Part shown: one piece after another, positions 1-8,631 of the stretch
Layout: every line of letters begins with the position of its first letter
How positions within the stretch are numbered: position 1 is the first letter of the stretch
Origin: Muribaculaceae bacterium
Lineage (GTDB): Bacteria; Bacteroidota; Bacteroidia; Bacteroidales; Muribaculaceae
Reading direction: 5' to 3'
Length of the DNA stretch: 19,998 bases
Assembly (NCBI GenBank): GCA_022511505.1
Contig: JAFLTK010000236.1
Coordinates: 1-19,998, forward strand
The notes under the pieces: model-generated
What the model saw: only the letters and a program-made list of their open reading frames with translations
What the model was told of the DNA's origin: nothing
The model's database searches: none
Program-made: the position numbers and the translations under genes

Positions 1-3000
1 CCCAACTACGAGGGCGGCGACCTGTATTTCAATTTCGGCGAAATCTCCGAAGACATCCTCAAGGACGGCCTTAAGAGCTATGAGAACGGCATCCCCTATG
101 ACGGCAATGACCAGTATCTCAAGGAGACTGTCTGGGGACGCGTATCGAGCCAGAATTCACTGACATACTCCTTCGACAATGCAACCGGTGCTCGCTTGGT
201 GCAGGATGTCGGCCTCGACGGCCTCCCCACTGCCGACGAGTTCAGATTTCCCTCTTATGCCGATTATGTCGAGAAGCTGCGCCTCAAGCTGTCACCCTCT
301 GCAATCGAACGCATGGAGCGCGACCGCTTCTCACCGCTCAACGACCCCGCAGGCGACAACTATCACTTCTATCGTGGCTACGACTACGACGAGGAGCGTC
401 TCGGCATCCTCCAGCGATACAAGCGCTACAACGGCGTTGAGGGAAACTCGCTATCTCCCGACGAGGCCGACGACCCCCTCTATCAGACCTCTCGCTCGGC
501 GCCCGACGTCGAGGACATCAACCAAGACAACACGCTCAACGAGTATGAGCGTTATTTCCAGTATCGCGTCTCCATCCGCCCCGAGGACCTCGTGGTCGGC
601 AAGAACTATATTACCGACAAGCAGGTATCGCTCGTGCTGACACGCGACGGCGAGACGCAAACCGTCGAATGGTACCAGTTCAAGATACCTTTGAGCGACT
701 ATGAGAAGGTAGTCGGCTCGATTAGCGACTTCTCGACCATCCGCTTTGCCCGTATGTTCATGACCGGCTTTAAGCAGACCACCCACCTGCGTTTTGCTAC
801 GCTTGAACTCGTGCGCGGCGAGTGGCGAACCTACGACTTCAACCTCAACAACCGTGGTGACGCTCCCGCCGAGGGTCAACTCGACATCTCGGTTGTCAAC
901 ATCGAGGAAAACGCCGAGCGCGAGCCCGTCAACTACGTGTTGCCCCCCGGTGTCACCCGCATCACCGACCCGGGCCAGTCACAGATTACCCAACTCAACG
1001 AGCAGTCAATGTCGATGAAGGTAATCGGTCTCCAAGCCGGCGACGCGCGCGGTGTCTATCGCAACACCCAGCTCGACCTGCGCAACTACAAGCGCCTCCA
1101 GATGTGGATACACGCCGAGTCGCTCATCGACGATGTCACCAACCTGCGCAACGGTGAATTGTCGGTATTCGTGCGCCTCGGCAGCGACGTCAAGAGCAAC
1201 TACTATGAATATGAAATCCCGTTGACACTGACGCCTCCGGGCATGTATAACAACGAGTTGCCGAGCGAACGCTTTGAGGTGTGGCCCGAAAGCAACTACA
1301 TGAACTTCAACCTCCAGAACCTTGTCGACGTCAAGAAAGCCCGCAACCTTGCCAAGCGCGAGGGACAGCCGGGAGTGGGTTTTGGATTGATATACTCAGA
1401 GCGCGACCCCGATAATGAACGCAACCGCATCAGCGTCATCGGTAATCCCTCGCTGAGCGATATCCGCGTGATGCTCGTCGGCGTGCGCAATAACTCGCCG
1501 ACAACCAAAGACGGTATCGTGTGGCTCAACGAGCTGAAAGTAACCGACTTTAACAACGAGGGCGGCTGGGCGGCCAAGGCCAACGTCAACGTCGGTCTCA
1601 GCGACATCGCCACCATTAACGTCGGCGCCCATGTCGAGACGGCCGGCTTTGGCAGCGTTGACCAGGCACTCAACGACCGCCGCATGGATGACTATCAGCA
1701 ATATAACTTTGCAATCCAAGGCGACCTTGGCCGATTCCTCCCCGAGAAAGCCAAACTGCGCGCGCCTGTCTTCTACTCAACCTCTCGCGAAACGACATCG
1801 CCAAAATACAACCCCCTCGACCAGGACGTCTTGCTCAAAGATGCCCTCGACCAGGTGTCGACCAAGCAGGAAAAAGACTCCATAAAGGCATTTGCCGTCG
1901 AGCGCTCGAGCGTTGAAAACTTCTCTATATCGGGTCTCAACTTCGACGTCCGTTCGTCGAAGCCTATGCCGTGGGACCCCGCCAATTTCACTCTCAATTT
2001 CTCGTTCAACAAGCAGCATAAGGCCGACCCGACAACCGAGTATGAAAACACCAACGACTACCGCGGCTCGTTCCAGTACTCCTACTCTCCCATGTTCAAG
2101 AAACTCAAGCCGTTTGGCAAAATCAACTCCAAGAGCAAGCACCTTAAGTTCTTCAAAGACTGGGAGTTCAACTATCTGCCAAACACAATTTCGTTCCTGA
2201 CCTCCATCTCGCGCTACTACTACGAGCAACAGACACGAAGCGAGACCGACGTCATGTTCCAACTGCCGGTTTCGGTCAGCAAGAACTTCCTTTGGGACCG
2301 CCAGTTTGCCTTGACATGGAATTTCACCAAGACCCTATCGGTGACGTTCAACTCCAACACGAGCGCGCGCATCGAGGAGACCATCGGCGCCGTAAACCGC
2401 AAACTCTTCCCCGACGCTTACCGCGATTGGAAAGACACTGTCATGTCGAGTATCAAGAACCTCGGAACGCCGTGGAGTTACAATCAGTCGTTTGTGGCTT
2501 CCTACAAAGCGCCGTTCAACCAGATACCCGTGTTAGACTGGCTGACCGGAACCGTCAGTTACAACGCCACCTACCGCTGGGACCGTGGCGCGACGGTCGA
2601 CAACGTTTCGCTCGGCAACAACGTCGCGTCTCAGGCATCGTGGAACGCCGACGGCCGCATCAACTTTGAGTCTATCTACAACAAGTGGGAATACACCAAG
2701 AACGTCAACAAGCGTTTTGCCAACAGCCGAGCGTCGTCGGTCGTCAAAGAGCGAAAACCAAAGCAATTTGAGCGAACCTACCAACTGAAAACCGACACTA
2801 CACTGACCATCCGCCACAATCTGAGGACTACAAAAGTTAAGGTTACAGCCGTCACCGTCGACGGCGAAACGCCCTACCCGGTCAAGACACGCATCGTCGA
2901 CAACAACAACGTCGAGGTGCTCACCCGCGACTCGGTCAACCTCAAGTTCAAGGTGCTCGAAGTGCTGAAAGAGGAACGTTCGTTCCTTGCCGAACTCGGC

Positions 3001-4419
3001 CAGTATGTGACTCGACTGATAATGACGCCTCGCACCGCGGCCGTCCGTTTCCGCAACACCCATTCGCTGTCGTTGCCGCTGTTCCGTCCCGAAATTGGAG
3101 ACATATTTGGCCAAAGCCTCGGCTATGGGCCGATGTCGCCCGGCCTCGACTTTGCGTTTGGCTTTATCGACCAGACCTACGTTGACAAGGCGCGCGGACG
3201 CGGTTGGCTCATTACCAACGACGGCCAGACCTCGCCTGCAATCTGGTCAAAAACCGAGGAACTGAACGTTGAATTAACACTCGAGCCGTTCAAAGGGTTC
3301 AAAGTGCAATTGACATCCAACCGAACCGACAACCGTAGCGAGCAGAACCAATTCATGTACCCGACCTCGCCAATCTCCTACTCGGGTAGTTACACCAAGA
3401 CTCATGTGGCCATCGGTACTGCCCTGCGCGGCTCGTCGGCCGACAAGGGATATGAGTCGGCTACGTTCGACAACTTCCTGAACTACATCCCCATCATCGC
3501 CTCCCGCTATCAGGACCAGTACAACGGCACCCACTACCCCACCACGGGCTTCATGGACGGCAGCATCCACGCCGGCCAGCCGTTCAACCCCGAGGTCGGT
3601 ACCGTCTCGACAACCGGCAGCGACGTGCTCATCCCGGCTTTCATCGCCGCCTACACCGGCAAGAATCCCCACAAGCAGTATCTGTCGCCCTTCCCGTCGT
3701 TTGCCGAGGTGCTTCCCAACTGGCGCGTGACCTACGACGGCTTTATCAACCTCGGCAACATGCGCCGCTGGTTCAAGACATTCACGTTGACCCACGCCTA
3801 CCAGTGTACCTACTCGGTTGGTTCCTATTCGTCATACCTCAACTGGATTTCGACCGACGGCAAGAACATCGGTTTCACGCTCGACGAGTTGACCGGCAAC
3901 CCTATCCCGTCGTCGCCGTTCAACATCTCGTCGGTAGCCATCACCGAGAAATTTGCTCCCCTTATCGGCTTCAACATGACTCTCAAAAACGAAATGAGCA
4001 TCAACGCCGAGTATCGCGACTCGCGAACGTTGACCCTCAACACATCGGCCGGCCAGGTAGTCGAGGCTACATCCCGCAGTCTGACCGCCGGCATGGGCTA
4101 TAAGATTGTGGGCTTCAACACCGTCCTGAAAATGAAAGGCTCGGGCCAGGGAGTGTCAAACGACCTGTCGCTCAACGCCGACTTCTCCTACCAGCAGTCG
4201 CAGTCGCTCATTCGCCGCATCGAGTCAAACTATGCCCAGCCTACCAACGGCACCCAGAGCATTACGATGAACTTCACCGCAAGTTATGTCATGAGCCGCC
4301 GACTGACCCTACAGTTCTTCTTTGACCACCAAATCAACACCCCGCTCGTCAGTTCTACAGCCTACCCGACGACCAACACCTCTGTTGGTTTTAATATCAA
4401 CCTCTCGCTCGCCCGATAA
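1..4419 (+). CDS. sprA: SprA/Sov-type outer-membrane translocon protein of the type IX secretion system, C-terminal part
   Basis: The reading frame is open from base 1 to the TAA at 4417-4419, about 1,472 residues. SprA proteins are usually well over 2,000 residues, so the N-terminal portion, with its start and signal peptide, lies outside the window. The segment PMPWDPANFTLNFSF near 2000, followed by a DPTTEYE-type motif and a DYRGSFQYSYSP stretch, is typical of SprA. Alternating aromatic/polar strands throughout, and an end in NINLSLAR, fit a very large outer-membrane beta barrel. In the family, SprA (Sov in Porphyromonas) forms the outer-membrane pore through which type IX cargo passes. 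The next gene starts within its stop codon, so the two are probably co-translated. A late cargo-like protein lies at 9633-11864. Family assignment is confident from motif recall; that a full type IX system operates here is inference. Confidence 0.93.
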   Translation, partial: PNYEGGDLYFNFGEISEDILKDGLKSYENGIPYDGNDQYLKETVWGRVSSQNSLTYSFDNATGARLVQDVGLDGLPTADEFRFPSYADYVEKLRLKLSPSAIERMERDRFSPLNDPAGDNYHFYRGYDYDEERLGILQRYKRYNGVEGNSLSPDEADDPLYQTSRSAPDVEDINQDNTLNEYERYFQYRVSIRPEDLVVGKNYITDKQVSLVLTRDGETQTVEWYQFKIPLSDYEKVVGSISDFSTIRFARMFMTGFKQTTHLRFATLELVRGEWRTYDFNLNNRGDAPAEGQLDISVVNIEENAEREPVNYVLPPGVTRITDPGQSQITQLNEQSMSMKVIGLQAGDARGVYRNTQLDLRNYKRLQMWIHAESLIDDVTNLRNGELSVFVRLGSDVKSNYYEYEIPLTLTPPGMYNNELPSERFEVWPESNYMNFNLQNLVDVKKARNLAKREGQPGVGFGLIYSERDPDNERNRISVIGNPSLSDIRVMLVGVRNNSPTTKDGIVWLNELKVTDFNNEGGWAAKANVNVGLSDIATINVGAHVETAGFGSVDQALNDRRMDDYQQYNFAIQGDLGRFLPEKAKLRAPVFYSTSRETTSPKYNPLDQDVLLKDALDQVSTKQEKDSIKAFAVERSSVENFSISGLNFDVRSSKPMPWDPANFTLNFSFNKQHKADPTTEYENTNDYRGSFQYSYSPMFKKLKPFGKINSKSKHLKFFKDWEFNYLPNTISFLTSISRYYYEQQTRSETDVMFQLPVSVSKNFLWDRQFALTWNFTKTLSVTFNSNTSARIEETIGAVNRKLFPDAYRDWKDTVMSSIKNLGTPWSYNQSFVASYKAPFNQIPVLDWLTGTVSYNATYRWDRGATVDNVSLGNNVASQASWNADGRINFESIYNKWEYTKNVNKRFANSRASSVVKERKPKQFERTYQLKTDTTLTIRHNLRTTKVKVTAVTVDGETPYPVKTRIVDNNNVEVLTRDSVNLKFKVLEVLKEERSFLAELGQYVTRLIMTPRTAAVRFRNTHSLSLPLFRPEIGDIFGQSLGYGPMSPGLDFAFGFIDQTYVDKARGRGWLITNDGQTSPAIWSKTEELNVELTLEPFKGFKVQLTSNRTDNRSEQNQFMYPTSPISYSGSYTKTHVAIGTALRGSSADKGYESATFDNFLNYIPIIASRYQDQYNGTHYPTTGFMDGSIHAGQPFNPEVGTVSTTGSDVLIPAFIAAYTGKNPHKQYLSPFPSFAEVLPNWRVTYDGFINLGNMRRWFKTFTLTHAYQCTYSVGSYSSYLNWISTDGKNIGFTLDELTGNPIPSSPFNISSVAITEKFAPLIGFNMTLKNEMSINAEYRDSRTLTLNTSAGQVVEATSRSLTAGMGYKIVGFNTVLKMKGSGQGVSNDLSLNADFSYQQSQSLIRRIESNYAQPTNGTQSITMNFTASYVMSRRLTLQFFFDHQINTPLVSSTAYPTTNTSVGFNINLSLAR

Positions 4420-5369
4420 TGATACGCCCGGCCGCCATACTTCTGCTTTTGCTCGTGGCCGCGTCGGCCGGGGCAACATCAATGCGCACATTTATCGACA
4501 ATCTACCCGTCGAGGTCAACGATACTGTTATCACCCTGAGTAGCAACGCGTTCACTCCCGACGTTGACGCCATAACGGTCGAAGCGAGCGGTTGCTTGAA
4601 AGGCGGTCGCGGGTCGTGGGGCATCCGCGCCGGGCGTTATGACGTCATGCTCAGTTTCAACCGTGACAAATATGACGACCTCCACTCGGGCGCTGAAGCC
4701 ATCCTAAGCGTTATCGACACTGCAACCGGCCGGGGCGTGCAACAAGCCCGCGGTTCTCAGAAAAGTTGGAACGCAACGGCCGCCAATACAATCATCCTCA
4801 CCATTGAGGCTACCGGCCGCGTTAGTATCGACGGAGGTTATCGTGTGCCCGAGCATCTGCTCGACATCAACCTCACCGACGTCACCCGTGGCGACATCGC
4901 CATCGTCGCCCCCGAGCGATTATTCTCACCTCGCGCCGTCATCGAGGTCGAGGAAAATCCCACCCACCGTCTGTCGACCGCGTGGGACATCGAGACCGTC
5001 GAGCAACACATCGCCGCATCGACCGACCCCATGGAGGCTATCTGGGAATATCTCGATGGAACCACCGACCCGAACATGGCTGTTGCCGGCGGACGCTATC
5101 GCCTCGCCACCATCACCGACGGCGCCGGCGGCTACCACCTCATCTACCTCGGCGGAGCGACCATCAGCCCCGCCATCTGGCAACCCGGCATGGTCAAAGG
5201 ACACCTCTCCCCCACCATCTTTGCCAACCACTACAACGTCACTTGGAACGACTCCCAAGCCGAGCCCATCACACTCGACGTCAGCGCCAACGTCGAGCAA
5301 GGCGCCATCCTCTCCATCGCTTTCCCCCGCTACCGCGCCACCCTCCGCTTCTCCCGCCTCCCCCGCTAA
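4419..5369 (+). CDS. Secreted protein of unknown function, translationally coupled to sprA
   Basis: A 316-residue protein whose ATG (4419-4421) shares the last base of the sprA stop codon (TAATG). This decides the start and implies translational coupling. The N-terminus (MIRPAAILLLLLVAASAGA) is a clear Sec signal peptide without an obvious lipobox Cys, so the product is probably periplasmic or exported. The mature part has two halves. Residues about 25-190 are beta-rich. Residues about 200-316 contain AWDIETVEQHI, an IWEYLDGTTDPN stretch, GGRYRLA and PGMVKGHLSPTIFANHY. This second half resembles a recurrent uncharacterised domain I associate with Bacteroidetes secreted proteins, but I cannot name a family. 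The coupling hints at a role in the cell envelope alongside SprA, which is inference only. The C-terminus carries no type IX sorting signature. Confidence 0.85.
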   Translation: MIRPAAILLLLLVAASAGATSMRTFIDNLPVEVNDTVITLSSNAFTPDVDAITVEASGCLKGGRGSWGIRAGRYDVMLSFNRDKYDDLHSGAEAILSVIDTATGRGVQQARGSQKSWNATAANTIILTIEATGRVSIDGGYRVPEHLLDINLTDVTRGDIAIVAPERLFSPRAVIEVEENPTHRLSTAWDIETVEQHIAASTDPMEAIWEYLDGTTDPNMAVAGGRYRLATITDGAGGYHLIYLGGATISPAIWQPGMVKGHLSPTIFANHYNVTWNDSQAEPITLDVSANVEQGAILSIAFPRYRATLRFSRLPR

Positions 5370-5380
5370 CTCCATTTTAC

Positions 5381-5422
5381 TAAAACAAAATCCCCGGGCG
5401 ACGCGAGGAGCGACACCCGGGG
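5381..5422 (-). terminator. Intrinsic terminator of nagB
   Basis: CCCCGGG (5392-5398) and CCCGGGG (5416-5422) form a 7-bp GC stem with a 17-base loop. Read on the minus strand, the stem is followed by a T-rich stretch (ATTTTGTTTTA, complement of 5381-5391). That is the arrangement expected for terminating nagB, whose stop lies 25 bases upstream on that strand. The plus-strand side lacks a comparable T run, so it would stop the sprA unit only weakly. Confidence 0.75.
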
Positions 5423-5447
5423 TGAAATCGGTTATTTATCCGGTCTA

Positions 5448-6257
5448 TTAGAGTTGGGTTGCAGGGTCGAGGTTGTCTTTCTCGATGTCCTTGAAATATC
5501 GGTAAGTGTCGACCATCAGTTGACCGCACGCAGCGTCGTCGGCCACGATGATGGCATGGGGATGAAGTTGCAGGGCCGAGATGGTCCACATCTGGGACAC
5601 GGCACCCTCGACGCCATGCTTGAGCGCGCGGGCCTTGTTGTGGCCGTTGACAATCAGAAGCACCTCGCGGGCATCAGTCACCGTGCCTACGCCGACAGTC
5701 AGCGCCGTCTTGGGAACTTGGTTGACGTCGCCGTCAAAGAAACGCGAGTTGGCAATGATGGTGTCGGTTGTCAGCGTCTTCATGCGAGTGCGTGACACCA
5801 GCGACGAGCCCGGCTCGTTGAAGGCGATGTGGCCGTCGGGGCCTACGCCGCCAAGAAACAGGTCGATGCCGCCATAACTCTTGATTTTCTCCTCATAGCG
5901 ACGGCACTCCTCGGCGGGGTCTTCGGCGTTGCCGTTGAGAATGTTGATGTTTTCGGGGAGAATGTCGATGTGGTCAAAGAAGTTGGTGTGCATGAACGTG
6001 TAGTAACTCTCGCGATGGTCGCGCGGAAGGTTGCAATACTCGTCCATGTTGAAAGTCACCACATTCCTGAACGATACTTTACCCTGTCGATTTAGTTCAA
6101 TCAGCGCTTTATACATCCCAAGCGGCGAACTGCCCGTCGGGCATCCCAGAACAAACGGGTGCTCGGCTGTGCAACCCGACTCGTTGATGCGGCGCGCAAC
6201 ATAGTTGGCAGCCCACTGTGACACTTGGTCATAATTTGGTTCTATAATTACTCTCAT
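5448..6257 (-). CDS. nagB: Glucosamine-6-phosphate deaminase
   Basis: A 269-residue cytoplasmic enzyme that converts glucosamine-6-phosphate to fructose-6-phosphate and ammonia, the step that feeds amino sugars into glycolysis. Its length matches the bacterial family (about 266 residues). Family landmarks fall at the same positions as in the E. coli enzyme: the phosphate-binding PTGSSPLGMY segment (40-49), FNMDEY with the catalytic base Asp72, and GGVGPDGHIAFNEPGSS (136-152) with Asp141, His143 and Glu148. The gene is transcribed alone. A minus-strand -7 box (TATCTTTG) lies 28 bases upstream of the ATG and a hairpin terminator lies downstream. No other amino-sugar genes (nagA, nagK, transporter) are in the window, so substrate supply cannot be judged here. 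Muribaculaceae and relatives often forage host glycans, which would suit this enzyme. Confidence 0.96.
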   Translation of the reverse strand: MRVIIEPNYDQVSQWAANYVARRINESGCTAEHPFVLGCPTGSSPLGMYKALIELNRQGKVSFRNVVTFNMDEYCNLPRDHRESYYTFMHTNFFDHIDILPENINILNGNAEDPAEECRRYEEKIKSYGGIDLFLGGVGPDGHIAFNEPGSSLVSRTRMKTLTTDTIIANSRFFDGDVNQVPKTALTVGVGTVTDAREVLLIVNGHNKARALKHGVEGAVSQMWTISALQLHPHAIIVADDAACGQLMVDTYRYFKDIEKDNLDPATQL

Positions 6258-6285
6258 CGTTTATTTGATTAGAAGATTCTGATTG

Positions 6286-6293
6286 CAAAGATA
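6286..6293 (-). promoter_or_regulatory. -7 box of the nagB promoter
   Basis: The minus strand reads TATCTTTG here, matching the Bacteroidetes -7 consensus TAnnTTTG, 28 bases from the nagB start codon. No good TTTG is seen about 19 bases further upstream, so only the -7 half is supported. It lies in the divergent region shared with the helicase gene. Confidence 0.5.
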
Positions 6294-6373
6294 AAAATAT
6301 CTTTTGAATTTCAGAGCCGGTTTGTAGAGATTTTTATCATTGCGGTTGTGATGGGTAATTTGGGGAAATTTAT

Positions 6374-6381
6374 TAACTTTG
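6374..6381 (+). promoter_or_regulatory. -7 box of the Pif1-like helicase gene
   Basis: TAACTTTG matches TAnnTTTG and sits only 12 bases before the ATG at 6394, so the transcript would have a very short leader. A convincing -33 element at 19-21 bases spacing is not visible. The box also argues against a start at the TTG at 6379, which lies inside it. Confidence 0.5.
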
Positions 6382-6393
6382 CAGTATAAAATC

Positions 6394-8424
6394 ATGCGTA
6401 TGGGCAAAAAGAGCGACAATATAGACCTTGACAATAAAGAGTTTCAGGATGTGTGGAAACTACTGCGTTTCACCAATCAGTCAATATTCCTGACCGGACG
6501 AGCCGGGACGGGAAAATCTACATTCTTGCGCTATATTACTCGGAATATCAAGAAGAATTATGTTGTGCTCGCGCCCACGGGGATTGCGGCGGTCAACGTT
6601 GGCGGCCAGACGATTCACTCCTTTTTCCGCCTGCCGCTGAAACCGGTGTTGCCCGACGACCCCGACTTTGCTGTCAGCCGCTTGCGCGAGCGCATGAAGT
6701 ATCCGCGCCCGCTCAAAAAACTGCTCGAAAAACTCGACCTGATTATTATCGACGAGATTTCGATGGTTCGCGCCGATACTATCGACCTGATTGATAGAAT
6801 CTTGAGGGTATTCTGCCACAACATGCGCGTGCCGTTTGGCGGCAAGCAATTGCTGCTCGTTGGCGACATTTATCAACTTGAGCCGGTCGTCGAGTCACAA
6901 ATGAAAGCGATTATGCGGCGTTTTTATCCTCAACCATTCTTTTTCAACGCGCGTGCTTTTGGCGAACTCGGGATTGTGGCGATTGAACTCAACAAGGTTT
7001 ATCGTCAGAACGACGCCGAGTTTGTCGAGATGCTCGACCGAGTGCGTTGCGGCCGCCCGTTGCCGGCCGACATGATGCGCGTCAACTCGCGTGTCCGGAA
7101 CCTCAGCGTCGATGAACTTGCCAAACGCGACGATGCCGACTCAAAGCCGGTGCTAACTCTGGCCGCACGCCGCGACACCGTCGACTATATCAACGAGCAA
7201 CGCCTGCGGGCCATCGACAGCCCCGAGTACACCTTTATAGGCACCATCAGCGGCGATTTCCCCGAGAACTCGCTGCCGACATCATTGCAATTAACGCTGA
7301 AAAAGGGCGCACAGGTGCTGTTTATTAAAAACGACCGCGAGAAGCGCTGGGTCAACGGGACGCTTGGTCGCATCACGAGCATCGACGACAAGAGCCTCGA
7401 GGTGGAGGTCGACGGTGGCGAGCGTTATTGGGTCGAGCCCGAGACGTGGAGCAACATCAAGTATGAATATGACGAGAAATCCAAGAAAGTCGTTGAAAAA
7501 GAGCTCGGTAACTTCACCCAATTTCCGTTGAAACCGGCATGGGCCCTGACAATCCACAAGAGCCAGGGCCTGACGTTTGACCGCGTCAACATCGACATTG
7601 GCCGCGGCGCGTTCGCCTCGGGTCAAAGTTATGTTGCGCTGTCGCGATGCCGTTCGCTGGAGGGAATGACCCTGCTTAGCCCTCTCAACGAGCGCGACAT
7701 GGTTGTCAACCCGGCTATCATCGAGTTTGCCCGCAACTTCAACGACATCCACGCTATCGAGGGAGCCCTTGCCGCTGCCCAAGCCGACGACCTCACGGCC
7801 GGGGCGATGGCCATGCTCGACCGCGGCGAGTTGGTCGACGCCTTTGACCGCTTCATCGAGGCATCGCGATTGCGTGACGACCGCGGCAACGTTGCCGGCC
7901 TGAGGCTCGTGCGCCGCAAACTGCACGCCATTGAAAATCAAGCAAATGTAATTGAATCGCTTAACCGACAGATTGACGACTACAAGGCCCAACTTCGTGA
8001 ACTCGCCCGGGAGTATATCGAGATGGGGCGCGAGTGTGCCGACAACGGACTGAACGATGCCGCCGTCGCCAACTATGAGAAAGCGCTGAAACTTGACCCC
8101 GAGAATGTCGAGACGATGATTGCGATGGGAGTGCTTTATGAGGCCAACGGCGAGGACAGCCGAGCGCTATCGCTATTCCGCCGCGCCGCCGAGACCGACC
8201 GTGACAACCCGATTACGGCCTGTCGCATCGCCGCAACCTATCGCCGCATGGGCGACAACTTCAACGCCCTCGACACACTGCTCGAAGCCGTCGGCCGCAT
8301 GCCCGAGAGCGCCGACCTGCACCGTTCGCTCGCCGTCTCCTACCGCCGGGCCGGCGAGACCGACGAGGCCGCGCGACATGAAGCGATTGCCCGCTCCCTA
8401 TCGCGCCGCGACAAGAAAAAATAA
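6394..8424 (+). CDS. Pif1/Dda-like superfamily 1B DNA helicase with C-terminal TPR domain
   Basis: A 676-residue protein with a two-part layout. Residues about 17-450 carry the SF1B helicase core: Walker A GRAGTGKS (35-42), a TGIAA motif, Walker B LIIIDEISM, GDIYQLEP (motif III), LNKVYRQND (motif IV region), and near the C-terminal end of the core TIHKSQGLTFDRV and YVALSRC (motifs V and VI). This is a Pif1/RecD2-like 5'-3' helicase signature. After a linker, residues about 500-670 form helical repeats. These include ANYEKALKLDPENVETMIAMG, in which consecutive units show the TPR pattern. The start is ambiguous between ATG 6394 and ATG 6400 (MGKKSDN); I use the first. An earlier TTG at 6379 is unlikely. 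Helicases of this type unwind DNA during replication, recombination or G-quadruplex resolution. The TPR tail suggests partner binding, which is inference. The stop is followed closely by the repeat element at 8441. Confidence 0.88.
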   Translation: MRMGKKSDNIDLDNKEFQDVWKLLRFTNQSIFLTGRAGTGKSTFLRYITRNIKKNYVVLAPTGIAAVNVGGQTIHSFFRLPLKPVLPDDPDFAVSRLRERMKYPRPLKKLLEKLDLIIIDEISMVRADTIDLIDRILRVFCHNMRVPFGGKQLLLVGDIYQLEPVVESQMKAIMRRFYPQPFFFNARAFGELGIVAIELNKVYRQNDAEFVEMLDRVRCGRPLPADMMRVNSRVRNLSVDELAKRDDADSKPVLTLAARRDTVDYINEQRLRAIDSPEYTFIGTISGDFPENSLPTSLQLTLKKGAQVLFIKNDREKRWVNGTLGRITSIDDKSLEVEVDGGERYWVEPETWSNIKYEYDEKSKKVVEKELGNFTQFPLKPAWALTIHKSQGLTFDRVNIDIGRGAFASGQSYVALSRCRSLEGMTLLSPLNERDMVVNPAIIEFARNFNDIHAIEGALAAAQADDLTAGAMAMLDRGELVDAFDRFIEASRLRDDRGNVAGLRLVRRKLHAIENQANVIESLNRQIDDYKAQLRELAREYIEMGRECADNGLNDAAVANYEKALKLDPENVETMIAMGVLYEANGEDSRALSLFRRAAETDRDNPITACRIAATYRRMGDNFNALDTLLEAVGRMPESADLHRSLAVSYRRAGETDEAARHEAIARSLSRRDKKK

Positions 8425-8440
8425 TCTATCCGGGGGGATT

Positions 8441-8558
8441 GGTGTTGTTAGTGTCGTTAGTGTTGTTGGTGTTGTTGATGTCGTTGGTGTCGTTGGTGTC
8501 GTTAATGTCGACAACGATAACAACAGTAAAAACAATAACAACAGCAACAACAATTTTT
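8441..8558 (+). repeat. Low-complexity paired-arm repeat element A (9-base period, complementary arms)
   Basis: The left arm (8441-8503) is seven 9-base units of the form RRTGTYGTT, almost free of A and C. A short centre at GTCGAC (8507-8512) leads into a right arm (8513-8553) built from AAC-type triplets, approximately complementary to the left. Five T residues follow (8554-8558). As RNA this could make a long imperfect stem with many G-U pairs and then a U run, so it may terminate the helicase transcript. The element fills most of the 207-base gap before sodB. A related element lies at 15523-15675. Confidence 0.8.
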
Positions 8559-8588
8559 ACTTATCGGAATGAACTTTATCGCCACCGA

Positions 8589-8628
8589 GGTGTTATATTG
8601 ATGAATTTGAAACAATAAAAATAACACC
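8589..8628 (+). promoter_or_regulatory. Inverted repeat directly upstream of sodB
   Basis: GGTGTTAT (8589-8596) and ATAACACC (8621-8628) form a perfect 8-bp inverted repeat with a 24-base spacer, ending 3 bases before the sodB ATG. Between the arms lies TGAATTTG (8602-8609), a poor match to the -7 consensus. The repeat could be a repressor operator or an mRNA stem that controls translation. The sequence alone does not say which. Confidence 0.4.
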
Positions 8629-8631
8629 ACT

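Noticed and set aside
1296..1719. Long minus-strand frames inside sprA
   Set aside because: They are antisense shadows of a strongly coding GC-rich gene, with composition typical of such shadows.
5454..6095. Plus-strand frames across nagB
   Set aside because: They lie antisense to nagB, whose catalytic residues are all in place, so they are shadows.
8120..8572. Frame encoding valine-rich then asparagine-rich sequence through the helicase 3' end
   Set aside because: It overlaps the helicase gene in another frame, and its tail is just the translated low-complexity hairpin element.
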